A DNA stretch of 23,342 bases from Bacillota bacterium. Its GTDB lineage: Bacteria; Bacillota; Syntrophomonadia; Syntrophomonadales; Syntrophomonadaceae. The stretch spans positions 1 to 23,342 of the forward strand of contig JAEWZB010000040.1 of the NCBI GenBank assembly GCA_023395515.1. The letters run 5' to 3'. The notes beneath the pieces were generated by a model. The model was not told the origin of the DNA. It ran no database searches and saw only the letters and a list, made by a program, of their open reading frames with translations. The position numbers and the translations under genes were made by a program. Numbering within the stretch: the first letter of the stretch is position 1; each line of letters begins with the position of its first letter. Of the stretch, positions 1 to 7,498 are shown one piece after another.

Positions 1-1024
1 CCGGTTGCCAGTCATTACTTAGCCGGCCGCTCTTTTCCGGGAATTTTACCGCATATGGTACTAGGGTAATAGAGGTGATTTCATTAGACAGATCACCGTC
101 TATATTCTCATACTTAAATATTAATTCTTCTCCATATGCACGGCTAAGATAAAAACATACTTCATTACCTAAATTATCTTGACCTTTTAAATTAATATCA
201 TAAGAAGTTCCTGACCGGCCTTGGGCTTGGGCATAAATTTTCTGATTTACCGGATTGTATCTGAATTCTTGCAGATTATACTTTTCATCCCCGATATTAA
301 ATGAATAGTTTAAAGCCAGGGAATAAGTATCTGCCATCAATTCACTGCCACTGGCTGCAAACTCAAATTCCCATTTTCCGTTAACTTTTTCCCGGCTGAA
401 ATCCTCCCTATAATAAGCTAAATCTTTTAGGATAATTTTAATATTGAGGTTTTCCTTAGTATTAATTCCCGCAGCATCTACCGAGTAGGCGCTGAAATAA
501 CAAGTTTCGGAATCATCTATCAGTCCGCTGCTGCCGCTGGCCCCGCGGTTATTAAGTTTCTTGCCATTAATAAAAATATCATAATCAAAATTAATTCCTG
601 TAACCGGTTTATTAGTATTAGTAATTACCGATAAAATCAACTCATCTTTATCAATAATTACATCAGTTAATTTCATCTCTACCCCGTTTTTCTCCACTAC
701 CTGATTAACTACATTGGCATATGGGGCGATATTTCTTTCTATACCAAGCGCTTCACCTATGGAGTACGATATTTCTGCCAGCCTGGATTCAGTTGCCGCA
801 TACACAGTTCTACCCAAATCCGTCTGACTGAACAGCCCCATAGTCAGCAGCAAAGTCAAAGCAACTGCCCCCATTTTGGTCAAAGGAGATTTTAGATTGT
901 GGTTTCTTCTGAAGGCCTTTTTTAATTGCTGCTTTTCTATGTCATTAAGCTCCTCTGTCTCATAATCCTCCCAGTCGATAGGCATATGATTCAAGAGTTC
1001 ATAAATATTCGGCATTTTTTTCAT
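1..1024 (-). CDS. DUF4179-type membrane anti-sigma factor (partial)
   Basis: The reading frame opens with ATG at 1024 and stays open to the left edge, so about 341 codons are visible and the C-terminus is missing. Residues 1-45 are charged and would be cytoplasmic. A single membrane helix follows at about 49-65 (GAVALTLLLTMGLF), with the FSQTDLGRTVYA stretch typical of the start of DUF4179. The rest is a beta-rich extracytoplasmic region like DUF4179/DUF5643 proteins. The gene starts 2 nt after the sigma factor stop, and its GGGAGGAGG ribosome site lies inside the sigma gene, so the two are translationally coupled. By family and context it should hold the ECF sigma factor at the membrane and release it on an envelope signal; that role is inferred. 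The family is assigned from recognised sequence character, not a search. Confidence 0.82.
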   Translation of the reverse strand, partial: MKKMPNIYELLNHMPIDWEDYETEELNDIEKQQLKKAFRRNHNLKSPLTKMGAVALTLLLTMGLFSQTDLGRTVYAATESRLAEISYSIGEALGIERNIAPYANVVNQVVEKNGVEMKLTDVIIDKDELILSVITNTNKPVTGINFDYDIFINGKKLNNRGASGSSGLIDDSETCYFSAYSVDAAGINTKENLNIKIILKDLAYYREDFSREKVNGKWEFEFAASGSELMADTYSLALNYSFNIGDEKYNLQEFRYNPVNQKIYAQAQGRSGTSYDINLKGQDNLGNEVCFYLSRAYGEELIFKYENIDGDLSNEITSITLVPYAVKFPEKSGRLSNDWQP

Positions 1025-1026
1025 AA

Positions 1027-1572
1027 TCAATGTCCTCCTCCCATTTGATTGCGGATTTTTCTCTTGCCCCGGGAAATTCTGTTATATAAAACAGATTTGC
1101 TAAAGCCAGTGGCTTCGGCTAATTCATCCATGTCTTTGCCCTGTAAATACAACTGTTCAAAAATCTCCCGGGTTTCTTTAGGTAAGCTCTGTAATATCTT
1201 TTCCGTTTCTTCCTCAACTTCTTGGGTCAAAATTGCGTTTAAATCTGGATCTTCTACCGGAATTATAAGAGCTTCTATATCTTTATTTTCCAAATCTCTT
1301 AAGTGTTTTCTTACATAATCTATAGATTTATACTTAGCAATTCCTCCGATCCAGTTTTTAAAGCTGTTTCTTTCCGGGTCATAAAATTCAATATTATTCC
1401 AAATGGCCCAAAGGCAATCATTCATACATTCTTCGTAAAGATCGGGCAGATAATATAAATGTCTTTTTATAACCGTTTTAAGCATCCAGGCATAATTATC
1501 AATGACATACTCTAAAGCTTTTTCGTTTCTCTTTTTCAATTGCATAACGAAGTTTTCTTCAGTTATTTTCAA
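1027..1572 (-). CDS. ECF-type RNA polymerase sigma-70 family factor
   Basis: A 181-residue protein with the two-domain layout of ECF sigma factors. Region 2 spans about residues 18-92; its helix with FKNWIGGIAKYKSIDYVRK matches the core-binding and -10 recognition part. Region 4 spans about 123-175, with a helix-turn-helix (MDELAEATGFSKSVLYNRISRG) that would read the -35 element. Start choice: TTG at 1572, preceded by AAGGTGG about 5 nt upstream; the next ATG, at codon 10, has a weaker ribosome site. It is coupled to the downstream DUF4179 gene, the usual arrangement of an ECF factor with its cognate membrane anti-sigma. The regulon cannot be read from the sequence. Identity as a sigma factor is secure; the subgroup is not. 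Confidence 0.9.
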   Translation of the reverse strand: MKITEENFVMQLKKRNEKALEYVIDNYAWMLKTVIKRHLYYLPDLYEECMNDCLWAIWNNIEFYDPERNSFKNWIGGIAKYKSIDYVRKHLRDLENKDIEALIIPVEDPDLNAILTQEVEEETEKILQSLPKETREIFEQLYLQGKDMDELAEATGFSKSVLYNRISRGKRKIRNQMGGGH

Positions 1573-1597
1573 CGGCCCACCTTCTTTGTGTTTTATT

Positions 1598-1609
1598 TCT
1601 ACATGTAGA
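1598..1609. promoter_or_regulatory. 12-bp perfect palindrome upstream of the sigma factor gene
   Basis: TCTACATGTAGA is a perfect 12-bp inverted repeat about 26 nt before the TTG start of the sigma gene. On the minus strand, TGAAAACC lies just upstream of it and resembles an ECF -35 box (TGAAAC type), but no convincing CGTC-like -10 follows. It could be an operator or chance in AT-rich DNA. Confidence 0.25.
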
Positions 1610-1685
1610 TATCAGGGTTTTCATTTAATACTTCGAATGTAACTGCCAAAATCTATCGCATTAAAGATATATATTATTTTTTTCT

Positions 1686-1733
1686 AAATAAAAAAAACCA
1701 CTCCCTTTTCCTTTTAGAAAAAATGAAGTGGTT
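1686..1733 (-). terminator. Rho-independent terminator after the XRE regulator gene
   Basis: On the minus strand the stem AACCACT/AGTGGTT, with further T/A-rich pairing inside, is followed at once by a run of seven or more T (A run at 1686-1697 on the plus strand). It lies about 90 nt past the original end of the XRE gene and before the sigma factor, so it separates the two transcripts. Confidence 0.75.
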
Positions 1734-1823
1734 ATGTCTCTAAAAATTGTCCCAGCCACTTTGTTTTAAACATGGAGTCATAGTTTATACTTTTAGGTTA
1801 TATTGGACTGGCTTGAGTATCTT

Positions 1824-1925
1824 TTATTCTGTAATTGTATGCAATATGGAAGAGATTCCCGCAAAAACCAGTCCTGCAATCGGCCAAATCACCCAAGTGA
1901 ATCCCCAATTGTTTGTATAAAAGCT
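1824..1925 (-). other. Cut-off 3' end of the XRE regulator gene (33 sense codons after an in-frame TGA)
   Basis: After the TGA stop at 1926-1928 the same frame continues for 33 sense codons to TAA at 1824-1826. It encodes SFYTNNWGFTWVIWPIAG followed by a hydrophobic helix and the end HTITE. This matches the expected final membrane segment of the family, whose proteins continue after IVAVYLG with a Trp and a WPIAG-type helix. One base change (TGG to TGA) explains the break. Whether this is a real mutation or a sequencing error cannot be told here. Confidence 0.65.
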
Positions 1926-2792
1926 TCACCCCAGATAGACTGCCACAATAATCGGCCAGTAGACGCCTGCGAACTTTGATACCCTTTTGGCACGCTCCTG
2001 TTCTTCCGGCTCAAACTCACCTTCACGCAGTAGTTGGTCATAACTGCTTTTTATCGTCCCTGCCGTGATAAGGAGATATACTGCGGCGGAGACGATGGCC
2101 AGCAGCAGAGCTACAAAGCAAGATAACATCAGGTTCGAAGCCTTGAATATGCCGGCCACGATAAGAGGTAGGGTACACAAAATGCAAAGAACAACGCCAA
2201 TCGCTATGTTTCGAATATACGTTGGTTCAAATGCCGCCCGTTTTTCCTTTATAATACCCGATAAACCATACTCAAGCTCAAATTCGCTATTTTCCAGATA
2301 TTCAAAGCGTTTCATTTTTTCACTGCTGATAATGAATATGGCCACAGCTCCTGCAATCATCAATAATAGTGTTACAATGCCGCTACCGTGGGCAACGCTT
2401 TTAGATACGGCGATACCCTCTCCCGATAATGCGGACAGCAGAATCAACGTAACCGGGGCGAGAATACATAACATAACACCTAATGCAATCTGTCTACCGT
2501 AGATGGCTGTGTTTCTTAAAAAATCGTTCATTTCCTGTAACGAAACGCGTATATAATTCTCGGTTTCGTCTGTATCGGAATACATAGTTGTTTCAATATC
2601 ATCTTTTAAAAGGTAGTCGGTTGTTACTCCGAAAAGCCTTGACAGCTCCAGTATTCGATTGATATCTGGTATGGCAGCGGCACTTTCCCATTTAGATATA
2701 GACTGTCTTGACACATTCATTTTTTCGGCTAGATCTTCCTGAGACCATCCTTTATTTTTACGTAACGCTAAAATTTTGTCTGCCAAAATCAT
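1926..2792 (-). CDS. XRE-family HTH regulator with multi-pass membrane domain, probably C-terminally truncated
   Basis: A 288-residue protein. Residues about 7-60 form a Cro/C1-type helix-turn-helix (SQEDLAEKMNVSRQSISKWE), a DNA-binding domain. The rest carries hydrophobic segments at about 97-120, 135-155, 195-216 and 220-245, plus the start of a last one at 280-288, so the regulator is membrane-attached. The ATG start at 2792 is preceded by GGGGGA. The frame stops at TGA (1926-1928) inside the last hydrophobic segment, yet continues for 33 more family-like codons, so the ancestral protein was about 322 residues. The HTH is intact, so DNA binding may survive while membrane insertion or sensing may be damaged. 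The target is unknown; autoregulation is plausible because of a palindrome in its leader. A stand-alone membrane-tethered repressor is the best guess. Confidence 0.82.
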   Translation of the reverse strand: MILADKILALRKNKGWSQEDLAEKMNVSRQSISKWESAAAIPDINRILELSRLFGVTTDYLLKDDIETTMYSDTDETENYIRVSLQEMNDFLRNTAIYGRQIALGVMLCILAPVTLILLSALSGEGIAVSKSVAHGSGIVTLLLMIAGAVAIFIISSEKMKRFEYLENSEFELEYGLSGIIKEKRAAFEPTYIRNIAIGVVLCILCTLPLIVAGIFKASNLMLSCFVALLLAIVSAAVYLLITAGTIKSSYDQLLREGEFEPEEQERAKRVSKFAGVYWPIIVAVYLG

Positions 2793-2826
2793 TGTGAATT
2801 CCCCCTATACATCAAATAGCATTATG

Positions 2827-2836
2827 ACGATATCGT
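2827..2836. promoter_or_regulatory. Palindrome in the leader of the XRE gene, possible autoregulatory operator
   Basis: ACGATATCGT is a perfect 10-bp palindrome 35 nt upstream of the XRE regulator start. XRE proteins usually bind short dyads in their own promoter region, so this is a candidate operator. No textbook -35/-10 pair with 17-bp spacing was found next to it. Confidence 0.3.
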
Positions 2837-3110
2837 AAGGAAATCATACCAACACTTCCGGTTACATACTATCAATATGACTTGAAAATTCCGCAACCAC
2901 CAGTTGCATTTTCGTTAACTCTCCTATTTACCCGCAAAAACCATGGTTTTTTTATATTTAAAATATCATACTCATCCCCATAAAGAAAGAAACCGCTTCT
3001 CACTTGGGTAAAAGCTATGTCTTTTTTGGACCGAGTCAATCCAAAACCAAATAAAATAAAACAACTTCTGAAGTAACTCCTGAAGTAGCCCCAAAATCAA
3101 CCAGAAAAAC
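2837..3110. other. Intergenic stretch without a recognisable gene
   Basis: AT-rich DNA between the XRE gene and the tRNA-Pro terminator. It contains a perfect 16-bp self-complementary site AAAAACCATGGTTTTT (2936-2951) and a short local repeat of CTGAAGTA (about 3068-3088). No open frame with a ribosome site and no clear RNA structure was seen. Confidence 0.5.
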
Positions 3111-3139
3111 AAAAAAGACAGGAACCTAAATTCCTATCT
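3111..3139 (-). terminator. Terminator of the tRNA-Pro transcript
   Basis: On the minus strand the stem AGATAGGAA/TTCCTGTCT (9 bp, one G-U pair) with a 6-nt loop is followed by TTTTTT. It begins 17 nt after the CCA end of the tRNA. It probably also ends read-through from the threonine operon. Confidence 0.8.
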
Positions 3140-3155
3140 TTGTAGCGATTTAACA

Positions 3156-3233
3156 TGGTCGGAGTGACTGGACTTGAACCAGCGGCCTCTACGTCCCCAA
3201 CGTAGCGCTCATACCAAGCTGAGCTACACCCCG
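3156..3233 (-). tRNA. tRNA-Pro (anticodon GGG), CCA encoded
   Basis: The minus strand folds into a full cloverleaf. The acceptor stem is CGGGGTG/CACTCCG (one G-U). The D arm is GCTC/GAGC with GG in the loop. The anticodon stem is CTACG/CGTAG with loop TTGGGGA, giving anticodon GGG. The T arm carries GTTCAAGTC. A discriminator A and encoded CCA end the gene. Anticodon GGG reads CCC and CCU proline codons. It has its own promoter but may also be reached by read-through from lysC. Confidence 0.96.
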
Positions 3234-3244
3234 ACGCAAAGATT

Positions 3245-3273
3245 ATTGTATAACACAACTATTTATAAGTCAA
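3245..3273 (-). promoter_or_regulatory. Sigma-A promoter of tRNA-Pro
   Basis: On the minus strand TTGACT (3268-3273), a 17-bp spacer and TACAAT (3245-3250) form a near-consensus promoter. The predicted transcript start is only about 5 nt before the mature tRNA. Confidence 0.8.
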
Positions 3274-3295
3274 TAGAGCTCGACCAAAGTTAAAG

Positions 3296-4516
3296 CTATT
3301 CCGCCTTATCTAAATCAAATTTCTCATGCAAAACCTGCACCGCTGTTTTTATCTTATCTTCGTCAATAATACAAGAAACTTTTATTTCCGAAGTACTAAT
3401 CATATGAATATTAATATTAGCCTCGGCTAAGGCTTCAAACATATCTGCGGCTACCCCCGGATTACTTTGCATACCGGCTCCTACTATAGACACCTTAGCC
3501 ACCTTATCTCCATAAGACATACCGGAAGCCCCTATTTCTTCCACTAGTTTTTCTACCACCGGCAGAGCTTGCAGTAAATCATTACGTTCAATAGTAAAAG
3601 CAATATCATTACGTTCGTTGCGCATAGCACTTTGAATAACCATATCTACATTAATACCGTGTTTAGCTAAAGTTTTGAATAACTTCATGGCTACTCCCGG
3701 CTGATCCGGTACATCAAATAAAGCTATTTTGGCACAATTAGTATCATCAGCTACTCCACTAACTACTCTATGTCTCTCCATACTACTTACCTCCGTTACT
3801 AAAGTTCCGGGATTATTATTAAAGCTGCACAAGACTTCTACATCAACCTTATATAGCATAGCAAATTCTACCGCCCGGGGTTGTAATACTCCCGCACCCA
3901 GACTAGCTAATTCTAACATTTCTTCATAACCAATTTGCGATAATTTCCGGGCCTTATCCACGATACGGGGATCTGAAGTATAAACTCCATCTACATCAGT
4001 AAATATTAAACACCTTTCGGCATTTAAGGCTGCCGCTAAAGCTACTGCAGTAGTGTCAGAACCCCCTCTGCCCAAGGTAGTTATATTGCTATCCGGTGAT
4101 AAACCCTGAAAGCCTGCAATAACTACTATATTCCCTGCTGCTAATTCTTTTTCAATTCTCTGGGTATTTATTTCACTAATTCTAGCCTTACTGTGATTAC
4201 TGTCACTGCTAATACCTGCCTGCCACCCGGTCAGTGATATGGCAGATAAACCTAAGCCTTGCATAGTTAAAGCCACCAGGGCTGCGGATTGTTGTTCTCC
4301 GGTAGCCAGCAGCATATCCATTTCTCTATTGCTTAAACTGCTGCCGGTTAGCTTTGCTAACTCGATTAGCTCATCGGTGGTATCCCCCATAGCTGAAACT
4401 ACCACAACTACCTCATTTCCTGCTTCTTGCAAAGCCTTAACTCTAAGAGCGATATTTTTAATTTTATCTATAGACGCTACTGAACTGCCACCAAACTTTG
4501 TAACTAATAATGCCAA
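3296..4516 (-). CDS. lysC: Aspartate kinase
   Basis: Phosphorylates aspartate to aspartyl-4-phosphate with ATP, the entry step to lysine, threonine and methionine. The 406-residue protein has the amino-acid kinase motif KFGGSS (7-12), the catalytic/nucleotide motif GRGGSDTTA (149-157) and FTDVDGVYTSDPR (from 172). Two ACT domains fill about residues 260-405 (DQPGVAMKLFKTLAKHGINVDMV and a second copy). That is the usual length and layout of a feedback-regulated monofunctional aspartokinase. I place the start at TTG 4516 because GGGAGA lies 9 nt upstream and the protein then begins MALLVTKFGG like its relatives; GTG at 4525 and TTG at 4537 are possible. It is last in the PheB-hom-thrB-lysC operon, 32 nt after thrB. 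Which amino acid inhibits it cannot be told from the sequence. Confidence 0.95.
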   Translation of the reverse strand: MALLVTKFGGSSVASIDKIKNIALRVKALQEAGNEVVVVVSAMGDTTDELIELAKLTGSSLSNREMDMLLATGEQQSAALVALTMQGLGLSAISLTGWQAGISSDSNHSKARISEINTQRIEKELAAGNIVVIAGFQGLSPDSNITTLGRGGSDTTAVALAAALNAERCLIFTDVDGVYTSDPRIVDKARKLSQIGYEEMLELASLGAGVLQPRAVEFAMLYKVDVEVLCSFNNNPGTLVTEVSSMERHRVVSGVADDTNCAKIALFDVPDQPGVAMKLFKTLAKHGINVDMVIQSAMRNERNDIAFTIERNDLLQALPVVEKLVEEIGASGMSYGDKVAKVSIVGAGMQSNPGVAADMFEALAEANINIHMISTSEIKVSCIIDEDKIKTAVQVLHEKFDLDKAE

Positions 4517-4548
4517 AATTTTCACTCTCCCACACAATAAAACCGTTA

Positions 4549-5448
4549 CTATTTCTCTATTATAGATACACCGGATTGATTCGGTGATAAATTATAAATG
4601 GTACATTTTAAGCCTTTATGTTTAAAAGCATTCTGCATAGCCTCCCCAATTTTATGGGTATCTTTACCGGCCAAAGCAATTATAGAGGGCCCCGCTCCAC
4701 TCATAGCCACCCCTAAGGCTCCATTATTGTACGCAGCCTTAAATACCTCGTCAAAACCGGGAATAAACTGCTTTCTTAAGGGCTGATATATCATATCATC
4801 CATAGCTAAATTAAGGTGGCTGAAATCGCCATTATGTAAACTAGCTAGTAAAAAACAGGCTCTTTGCAGGTTGTGGACCGTATCTTGTAAGGCTACTTTT
4901 TCCGGTAAAACTGACCGGGATTTTTTAGTCGGCAAGGTAAACTCAGGTACGGCGATAATAGCCTTGAAATTAGCCGGAATTAACACCTTTTGGTAGTATA
5001 CCTCATTTTCATATATCATGGCAGTAGTTAATCCTCCTACTACTGCAGGAACTATATTATCGGCATGACCTTCTAATTCTACCGCCCAATTAATAAGCTT
5101 ATCCTTAGGAAACTTGTGGTCAATCAGTTCATTAGCCGCAAACATCCCCGCCACGATAGCCGCAGCACTACTGCCCAGGCCCCTGCCGGTAGGAATAGCA
5201 CTGTTCACTTTTAAAACAAAGGCCGGATTATTTATCCGCGCTTCCTTAAACACCCTTTGCATAGCTCTGACAATCATGTTGTTTTCAGGATTGGCCGTTT
5301 TCCATGTACCCTTATTATAATAATATAACTCAATACTTTTACTTGACCATTCTACCTCAACTTCAAGAAAAAGGTCCAGGGCTAAACCTAAAGTATCAAA
5401 ACCAGGGCCAAGATTCGCACTAGTGGCTGGGACTTTTACTGTGATCAT
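4549..5448 (-). CDS. thrB: Homoserine kinase
   Basis: A GHMP-family kinase that phosphorylates L-homoserine with ATP, giving O-phosphohomoserine for threonine synthase. The 299-residue protein opens with KVPATSANLGPGFD, the N-terminal signature of ThrB. It carries the GHMP phosphate-binding loop GRGLGSSAAA at 88-97 and the C-terminal glycine-rich AMSGAGPSIIAL. Length fits the family. The start ATG at 5448 has an AGGAG site. It lies 23 nt after hom and 32 nt before lysC in one operon, so the four genes supply the homoserine/threonine branch. thrC itself is not in this window. Confidence 0.96.
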   Translation of the reverse strand: MITVKVPATSANLGPGFDTLGLALDLFLEVEVEWSSKSIELYYYNKGTWKTANPENNMIVRAMQRVFKEARINNPAFVLKVNSAIPTGRGLGSSAAAIVAGMFAANELIDHKFPKDKLINWAVELEGHADNIVPAVVGGLTTAMIYENEVYYQKVLIPANFKAIIAVPEFTLPTKKSRSVLPEKVALQDTVHNLQRACFLLASLHNGDFSHLNLAMDDMIYQPLRKQFIPGFDEVFKAAYNNGALGVAMSGAGPSIIALAGKDTHKIGEAMQNAFKHKGLKCTIYNLSPNQSGVSIIEK

Positions 5449-5471
5449 ATGCTCCTCCTAAGACTGTAAAA

Positions 5472-6761
5472 CTAGTCTTTATCTGTTCCTTCCAATCTAA
5501 TTACATTATTTATGCTGCCTACTATACTCATACCTTTTAATACGGTTAAAGAATCCCTTAAATCTTGTTCTTTTACCTCATGGGTAATTAAGATTAATTC
5601 TGCCATATCAGAAGTTACTTCTTTTTGTAATACGGTAGCAATACTTACATTATTATTGCCAAATACCCCGGCAATACCAGCTAATACCCCGGGACGGTCT
5701 TTGACGTTCATGCGAATGTAAAATTGGGCCGTCATCTTACTAATGTCTAACATTTCTTTTTGGTCATAACAGGTACAGCCTATTCTGCCACTGATGCCAT
5801 TTTTAATGTTGCGGCCAATGTCTATTAAATCCCCTACCACCGCACTGGCAGTAGGCATTTTGCCGGCTCCCCGGCCATAATGCATTATATCGCCTACGGC
5901 GTCACCTCGGACAAATACCGCATTAAAGACATCATTAACTGCCGCTAAAGGATGATCAGTAGGGATAAAGGCCGGATGTACCCGGGTCTGTATAAATCCA
6001 TCTTCATTTTTAGCAATAGCCAAGAGCTTAATAACATAACCTAACTCCGCGGCAAATTTTATATCGGCAGCAGTAATAGCAGTAATTCCTTCCACATAAA
6101 CATCATCGAAAGTAACCCGGCTGTTAAAAGCAATTGATGATAATATGGCTATTTTCCTGGCGGCATCCAGTCCTTCTACATCCGCAGTAGGATCAGCTTC
6201 CGCATAACCCAGCTCCTGGGCTTCTTTTAATACATCATTAAAATCTAAGCCTTCTTTAGTCATTTTAGTAAGTATATAATTAGTAGTTCCATTTAGAATT
6301 CCAATAACTTCTTTAATTTCATTACCGGCTAAAGATTGTTTTAAGGGATAAATAATAGGTATGCCCCCGGCTACACTAGCTTCGAAATAAAAATCCACAT
6401 TATGTTTTTCTGCCGTTTCAAATAAATCTTTCCCTCTTACGGCTATTAAATCTTTATTAGCGGTAACCACATGCTTACCTTTTTGCATAGCTTCTATTAT
6501 GAAACTAAATGCCGGCTCGATACCCCCGATTAATTCCACTACTATATTTATCTCTTCATCATTTACTATTTCATTAAAATCCTTAGCTATCATATCTGGG
6601 GTAAGCCCTAGTTCCAGACACTTGTTTACATCTTTCTCCAAGACTTTAACCAGCTTAATAGTATCTCCGGTACGTTTAGCAATAGTTTCCTGATTATTTT
6701 TAAGTAATTCTATGACTCCGGAACCAACTGTACCACAACCCAACAATCCAACTTTAAGCAT
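5472..6761 (-). CDS. hom: Homoserine dehydrogenase with C-terminal ACT domain
   Basis: Reduces aspartate-4-semialdehyde to homoserine with NAD(P)H, the branch point towards threonine and methionine. The 429-residue protein has the Rossmann motif GLLGCGTVGSGV at about 5-16. The catalytic homoserine-binding region holds NGTTNYILTKM and GYAEADPTADVEG in the middle. An ACT domain lies at about 350-425 (VKDRPGVLAGIAGVFGNNNVSI), expected to mediate threonine feedback. The size is that of the ACT-containing form found in Firmicutes. The ATG start has a GGAGGG ribosome site, 14 nt after the ACT-protein gene. The enzyme is cytosolic. Confidence 0.97.
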   Translation of the reverse strand: MLKVGLLGCGTVGSGVIELLKNNQETIAKRTGDTIKLVKVLEKDVNKCLELGLTPDMIAKDFNEIVNDEEINIVVELIGGIEPAFSFIIEAMQKGKHVVTANKDLIAVRGKDLFETAEKHNVDFYFEASVAGGIPIIYPLKQSLAGNEIKEVIGILNGTTNYILTKMTKEGLDFNDVLKEAQELGYAEADPTADVEGLDAARKIAILSSIAFNSRVTFDDVYVEGITAITAADIKFAAELGYVIKLLAIAKNEDGFIQTRVHPAFIPTDHPLAAVNDVFNAVFVRGDAVGDIMHYGRGAGKMPTASAVVGDLIDIGRNIKNGISGRIGCTCYDQKEMLDISKMTAQFYIRMNVKDRPGVLAGIAGVFGNNNVSIATVLQKEVTSDMAELILITHEVKEQDLRDSLTVLKGMSIVGSINNVIRLEGTDKD

Positions 6762-6775
6762 ATATATTACCCTCC

Positions 6776-7216
6776 TTAGCTTTTTCCTACTAGTTGTACT
6801 TCTTGAACTCCTTTTAATTTAGATAATTCCTGTATTAATGCCTCAATTGTTACCGTAATATCCTCAATACTAAGGGATATGGTAACATAAGCTACTCCGT
6901 GCAAAGGCAAATTCTGATTTATGGTTAAGACGTTAGCCCCTAACGAGGCTACGCAGTTTAATACTCCCGACAGGACTCCAGACAAGTGGGTGAGCATAAG
7001 GGAAATATTAATAATCTTCATGTTTTCCGCATTAAAGAACGAGAAAACCCCATCCTTATACTTATAATATGTACTGCGAGCCATGCCCAGCTTATCAACC
7101 GCATCTAAGATATTTTCCGCTTCCCCCCGCACCAGCATCTCTTTAGCTAAAGCTGTTTTGCGTATGGATTCGGGAAGGATATCTTCTCTAACCATAAAAA
7201 ACTTTTTATCTGGCAT
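6776..7216 (-). CDS. PheB-like ACT domain protein (UPF0735 family)
   Basis: A 146-residue protein. The N-terminal half (about 1-65) contains a small helical segment ending STYYKYKDGVF. The C-terminal half (about 69-144) is an ACT domain (ISLMLTHLSGVLSGVLNCVA) that would bind an amino acid, and has no visible catalytic domain. It matches the UPF0735/PheB family, found in Firmicutes next to phenylalanine or threonine genes. Here it is first in an operon with hom, thrB and lysC, suggesting it senses an amino acid for this pathway. That is inference: whether it regulates enzymes or transcription is unknown. ATG at 7216 is preceded by AAAGGGGAAA, and a good promoter lies upstream. Confidence 0.88.
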   Translation of the reverse strand: MPDKKFFMVREDILPESIRKTALAKEMLVRGEAENILDAVDKLGMARSTYYKYKDGVFSFFNAENMKIINISLMLTHLSGVLSGVLNCVASLGANVLTINQNLPLHGVAYVTISLSIEDITVTIEALIQELSKLKGVQEVQLVGKS

Positions 7217-7279
7217 TTTAATCTTTCCCCTTTTGTCTATGTCTGGCGGATAAATTTCTCCAATTCACGGACATGAAAC

Positions 7280-7307
7280 ATTATAGCATTAAAATATGAA
7301 AAGTAAA
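7280..7307 (-). promoter_or_regulatory. Promoter of the PheB-hom-thrB-lysC operon
   Basis: On the minus strand TTTACT (7302-7307), a 16-bp spacer and a consensus TATAAT (7280-7285) lie about 64 nt before the first start codon. The leader is too short for a T-box or other large riboswitch, and none was seen. Confidence 0.7.
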
Positions 7308-7411
7308 ACGTGGATTCTACTGGATAAAGTATTATTCTCTAGTTAAATGTTAATTTGGTCAGCTTAATACTTTAGTACTCCCTCCCAAGCTAATAACCTG
7401 AAATACTAGAT

Positions 7412-7440
7412 TTGCAAAAAAACGTCATGTTATTTATAAA
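7412..7440 (+). promoter_or_regulatory. Promoter of the DUF6544 gene
   Basis: TTGCAA (7412-7417), a 17-bp spacer and TATAAA (7435-7440), about 58 nt before the start codon. It is divergent from the threonine-operon promoter about 105 bp away. Confidence 0.65.
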
Positions 7441-7498
7441 GGTAATACTATATTATTAACTTAAAAAATAGAAAGATGGCTTGAGGAGGCTTCAATAG

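Noticed and set aside
1926..1928. TGA read as selenocysteine or recoded Trp
   Set aside because: No SECIS-like hairpin was seen, the position lies in a membrane helix where Trp is expected, and TGA ends other genes here; a nonsense change is simpler.
2065..2502. Long plus-strand open frame opposite the XRE gene
   Set aside because: It has no ribosome site and no recognisable domain, and lies antisense to a well-supported gene; similar antisense frames elsewhere were dropped for the same reason.
7217..7280. T-box or threonine riboswitch before the threonine operon
   Set aside because: The predicted leader is only about 57 nt and has no T-box core sequence or antiterminator fold.
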